NCBI GenBank assembly: GCA_023145185.1
Contig: JAGLEG010000003.1
Location: 1 to 6,456 of the forward strand
Source: Thermoplasmata archaeon
GTDB taxonomy: Archaea; Thermoplasmatota; Penumbrarchaeia; Penumbrarchaeales; Penumbrarchaeaceae
Direction of reading: 5' to 3'
DNA: 6,456 nucleotides
Positions 4,837-6,456 of the stretch are shown in pieces (positions within the stretch are counted from its first letter, which is position 1; each line of letters begins with the position of its first letter). The notes beneath the pieces were generated by a model that had not been told where the DNA came from, did no database searches, and saw only the letters and a program-made list of their open reading frames with translations. Both the position numbers and the translations under genes were made by a program.

Positions 4837-5238
4837 TCACCGATACGACTTCTGTCTCATCTTCCTTGCGCCCCTTCCCAGGGGTTTCTTTGGGAGATGT
4901 CTTCTGGGGTCGTTCACGAGCAAGGCCCTGTCGTATGTCAGGTACCTCTCCTTCAATTCCTCATCTCCTGTGAACTCGACAAGTCCCCTTGCGATGGCGG
5001 TCCTTACCGCATCGGCCTGTCCCATAAACCCTCCGCCGCTTACGTTGATGCTGATATCGACCTTGTTGGCGAGCTCCCTGGCGAGAACCAGAGGCTCCAT
5101 CATCTTCAGCTTGGCGATCTCTGGTTCCATGAGCTCGATGGGCTTGTGGTTGATCCGGATCTTGCCCTTTCCCGTTACAATGGTGGCCCTTGCTATGGCT
5201 GTCTTGCGCTTTCCGCTTGTATTGATTATCTTTCCCAT
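4837..5238 (-). CDS. rps9: 30S ribosomal protein S9 (uS9)
   Basis: A 133-residue protein of the small ribosomal subunit head; its C-terminal tail reaches the P-site tRNA. The signature is complete: INTSGKRKTAIARATI near the N-terminus (5-20), the GGGFMGQADAVRTAIARGL block (68-86), LLVNDPRRHLPKKPLGR (106-122) and the universal basic end RKMRQKSYR. The length is normal for archaea. The reading frame stays open upstream, but the ATG at 5236-5238 is chosen because GGAGGG (5245-5250) lies 6 nt before it and the protein then begins as other archaeal S9 proteins do. It follows L13 by 13 nt and is the last gene of the operon. In many archaea rpoN comes next, but here a terminator does. Confidence 0.98.
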   Translation of the reverse strand: MGKIINTSGKRKTAIARATIVTGKGKIRINHKPIELMEPEIAKLKMMEPLVLARELANKVDISINVSGGGFMGQADAVRTAIARGLVEFTGDEELKERYLTYDRALLVNDPRRHLPKKPLGRGARKMRQKSYR

Positions 5239-5251
5239 AATGAACCCTCCA

Positions 5252-5674
5252 TCAATATTTGGCCCCCAGGATCTTGCAGACCTTGTCCAGTTCCACGAAA
5301 TGGGCGATCCCCCTGTTGACGGCACCTTCAACGATCACCGCCTTCTTTCCCTCGAGGTCCCTGGGAACTCCGATATGCACCTTCAGCCTTTTGTAAGCCT
5401 CCCGTCCTCTCGGGGTCTGGTAAGGGATCATTCCCCTGATCGTCCTCTTCAGGATCCGATCGGGCATCCTGGGGAAGTTGGGCCCCTTTCTCGGATGATT
5501 GAGCTTTCTCCTCGCAATGTAGTCGTTGATCACCCTGGTCTTGTTGCCGGATACTATGGCCTTCTCCGCGTGGATGATCTCCACCTGGGCCTCCTTATCG
5601 TCAAGAAGTTTCTTGGCGACATGTGAGGCGAGCCTTCCGATGATCAAACCGGAAGCGTCTATAACTTCAACCAT
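5252..5674 (-). CDS. rpl13: 50S ribosomal protein L13 (uL13)
   Basis: A 140-residue large-subunit protein that binds 23S rRNA and acts early in assembly. Family features are ASGLIIGRLASHVAKKLL near the N-terminus (7-24), the Ala-Glu-Lys-Ala segment IIHAEKAIVSGNK (33-45), the basic RKLNHPRKGPNFPRMPDRI stretch (56-74) and RTIRGMIPYQTPRGREAYKR (77-96), which carries the highly conserved MIPY. Length and sequence are those of archaeal L13. The ATG lies only 5 nt after the L18e stop, and its ribosome site (GGGGTGA, 5680-5686) overlaps the end of L18e, so translation is probably coupled. A second ATG in another frame at 5676-5678 is not used by this product. Confidence 0.98.
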   Translation of the reverse strand: MVEVIDASGLIIGRLASHVAKKLLDDKEAQVEIIHAEKAIVSGNKTRVINDYIARRKLNHPRKGPNFPRMPDRILKRTIRGMIPYQTPRGREAYKRLKVHIGVPRDLEGKKAVIVEGAVNRGIAHFVELDKVCKILGAKY

Positions 5675-5679
5675 TCATC

Positions 5680-6039
5680 TCACCCCATTATTCTCACGCC
5701 GCTCCCCTTGGGATTGGTCTTCGCCAGCTGGGGGATGGTCAGCACGGTTCCGCCGGCTGCGGTGATCTTGCTTCTGGCCTGACTCGAGGCCTTGAGCGTT
5801 GCCACGGTGACAGGGATCTCGATATCTCCTGCACCGAGAAGCTTTCCAGGTACTATTACAGTCTCTCCTTTCTTAATGTAGAGAGACAATTTCGAAACAT
5901 TCACCTCGGCCCAGACCCGTGAGGGTTTTTCCAGGCGTTTAGCGATGTCTCGCCAGATGGGAGCCTCATTCTCACGAGAGAGCGTTTTCAGCTCGCTGAT
6001 GAGTTCAAGGAGTCCCGGATCAGTCTTCTTCGGTTTCAT
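5680..6039 (-). CDS. rpl18e: 50S ribosomal protein L18e (eL18)
   Basis: A 119-residue large-subunit protein found in archaea and eukaryotes but not bacteria, structurally related to bacterial L15. It starts MKPKKTDPGLLELISELK and carries the family traits WRDIAKRLEKPSR (about 29-41), the VNVSKLSLYIKKGETVIVPG core (about 46-65) with KLLGAG after it, and the IPVTVATLKASSQARSKI segment (about 74-91). The ATG at 6037-6039 is chosen over the GTG at 6082-6084 because GGAGGAG (6045-6051) lies 5 nt before it and the extra 15 residues are not family-like. It is the first gene of the operon, ahead of L13 and S9, and diverges from the methyltransferase gene, with a shared TATA-like region between them. 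Confidence 0.97.
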   Translation of the reverse strand: MKPKKTDPGLLELISELKTLSRENEAPIWRDIAKRLEKPSRVWAEVNVSKLSLYIKKGETVIVPGKLLGAGDIEIPVTVATLKASSQARSKITAAGGTVLTIPQLAKTNPKGSGVRIMG

Positions 6040-6105
6040 TCTGACTCCTCCGACATCGGATGCGTTTGCGTCCCCCGATAACACGGGGAAACGGCACTAC
6101 GCCCA

Positions 6106-6120
6106 CATCATTTAAAAACT
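6106..6120. promoter_or_regulatory. shared TATA region of two divergent promoters
   Basis: TTTAAA at 6111-6116 reads as a TATA box both ways. On the minus strand (GTTTTTAAATG) it predicts a start near 6087, about 48 nt before L18e. On the plus strand (TTTAAAAAC) it predicts a start near 6138, about 14 nt before the methyltransferase ATG. No other good TATA box lies in this 112-bp gap apart from the nearby CTTTATCC on the plus strand. Confidence 0.55.
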
Positions 6121-6151
6121 TTATCCTGTTTTCAGAGTGGGGATAACGTAG

Positions 6152-6456
6152 ATGGAAAAAGGAAGCACGCAGAGGGCCGAAGACGCCACGCCGGGGATAA
6201 TAAAAGATATCGACAGGATGATCGATGTAGTGGGCCAGGGCTGGGAACAGCTTTCGGCCGGAGGGCGGCCGGAGAAGGTAAGGGCCGCAATATCCGACCT
6301 GGTGCAAACGAGGGGTGATGCGGACCTGGTGATGGACGTACTGCTTACCAGGAAGAGGAGCAAGGGCAAGTTCACAAACTGGGAGCGACTGTATTTCACC
6401 TCCTCCGGGCTCAGGTGGGCGACTCCAGAGGTGGCGGCAGAGCACTGTGCACGGAG
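6152..6456 (+). CDS. probable class I SAM-dependent methyltransferase, N-terminal part (runs off the window)
   Basis: An open frame of 101 codons from ATG 6152-6154 to the window end without a stop. A TAG lies directly before the ATG in frame, so the start is firm; GGGGA at 6139-6143 is a fair ribosome site. The visible part is helical and holds the segment LLTRKRSKGKFTNWERLYF followed by TSSGLRWATPEVAAEHCAR. This resembles the N-terminal region of methyltransferases with a THUMP-like domain (pattern KF...R.YFT..GL..AT...A..), recalled from memory. In those proteins the SAM-binding domain comes next, which here would be outside the window, so the activity and substrate (possibly RNA) are inferred. 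It diverges from the ribosomal operon, compatible with a translation-related job but not proof of one. Confidence 0.6.
   Translation, partial: MEKGSTQRAEDATPGIIKDIDRMIDVVGQGWEQLSAGGRPEKVRAAISDLVQTRGDADLVMDVLLTRKRSKGKFTNWERLYFTSSGLRWATPEVAAEHCAR

Noticed and set aside
4568..4840. 90-codon minus-strand frame
   Set aside because: It runs through the S9 terminator and promoter region in a frame that does not match the protein-like frame of 4350-4691. Only its ATG at 4714 remains of interest as a possible displaced start.
5239..5331. N-terminal extension of S9 by 31 residues
   Set aside because: It would overlap the end of L13, is not family-like, and the ATG at 5238 has a good ribosome site.
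4970..5626. 218-codon plus-strand frame
   Set aside because: It is antisense to S9 and L13, which are certain genes.
6040..6084. GTG start of L18e at 6084 (15 extra residues)
   Set aside because: No ribosome site is seen for it, while GGAGGAG sits 5 nt before the ATG at 6039 and the shorter protein matches the family.
6020..6445. 141-codon and 92-codon minus-strand frames (6020-6445, 6121-6399)
   Set aside because: They cross the divergent promoter region and lie antisense to the methyltransferase frame, which has a recognisable motif.

Overview
The window looks like a piece of a euryarchaeal chromosome, most likely from the Thermoplasmata / Thermoplasmatota side. Archaeal signs are the ribosomal proteins L18e, L13 and S9 in the archaeal order, TATA-box-like promoters about 25 nt before predicted transcript starts, and no bacterial -35/-10 pairs. 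A bacterial-type gyrase A in an archaeon is known for many euryarchaea. Genes mostly carry clear Shine-Dalgarno sequences (GGAGG, GGTGA) 5-7 nt before the start, and arginine is usually AGG. The lineage call is inference.

Layout. 2-1462 (+): the C-terminal part of gyrA (start lies outside), with a six-blade DNA-wrapping domain and an unusual acidic insert. 1508-1903 (-): a small protein with 12 cysteines (zinc ribbons), convergent with gyrA. 1965-2357 (-): a small two-helix membrane protein. 2358-2694: about 340 bp with no clear gene, holding a terminator-like T6 tract, inverted repeats and one doubtful 49-codon reading frame. 2695-4192 (-): a tight three-gene operon, read as membrane-anchored extracytoplasmic protein, then cupin, then YjbQ/UPF0047 protein. 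4350-4691 (-): an unrecognised small protein whose best start is a CTG. 4837-6039 (-): the L18e-L13-S9 operon, with its own promoter and a strong hairpin plus T-rich terminator. 6152-end (+): the N-terminus of a probable class I SAM-dependent methyltransferase, divergent from L18e.

How it fits together. The content is mainly housekeeping: DNA topology and translation, with small archaeal proteins of unknown role. I saw no tRNA, rRNA, CRISPR array, insertion sequence, phage or defence gene. I did not find a convincing new multi-gene system. The most useful leads are the CTG-started gene with an upstream mini-frame and a palindrome at its promoter, the acidic insert in GyrA, a second palindrome overlapping the TATA region of the three-gene operon, the tract after the YjbQ gene, and the ribosomal operon ending straight after S9.
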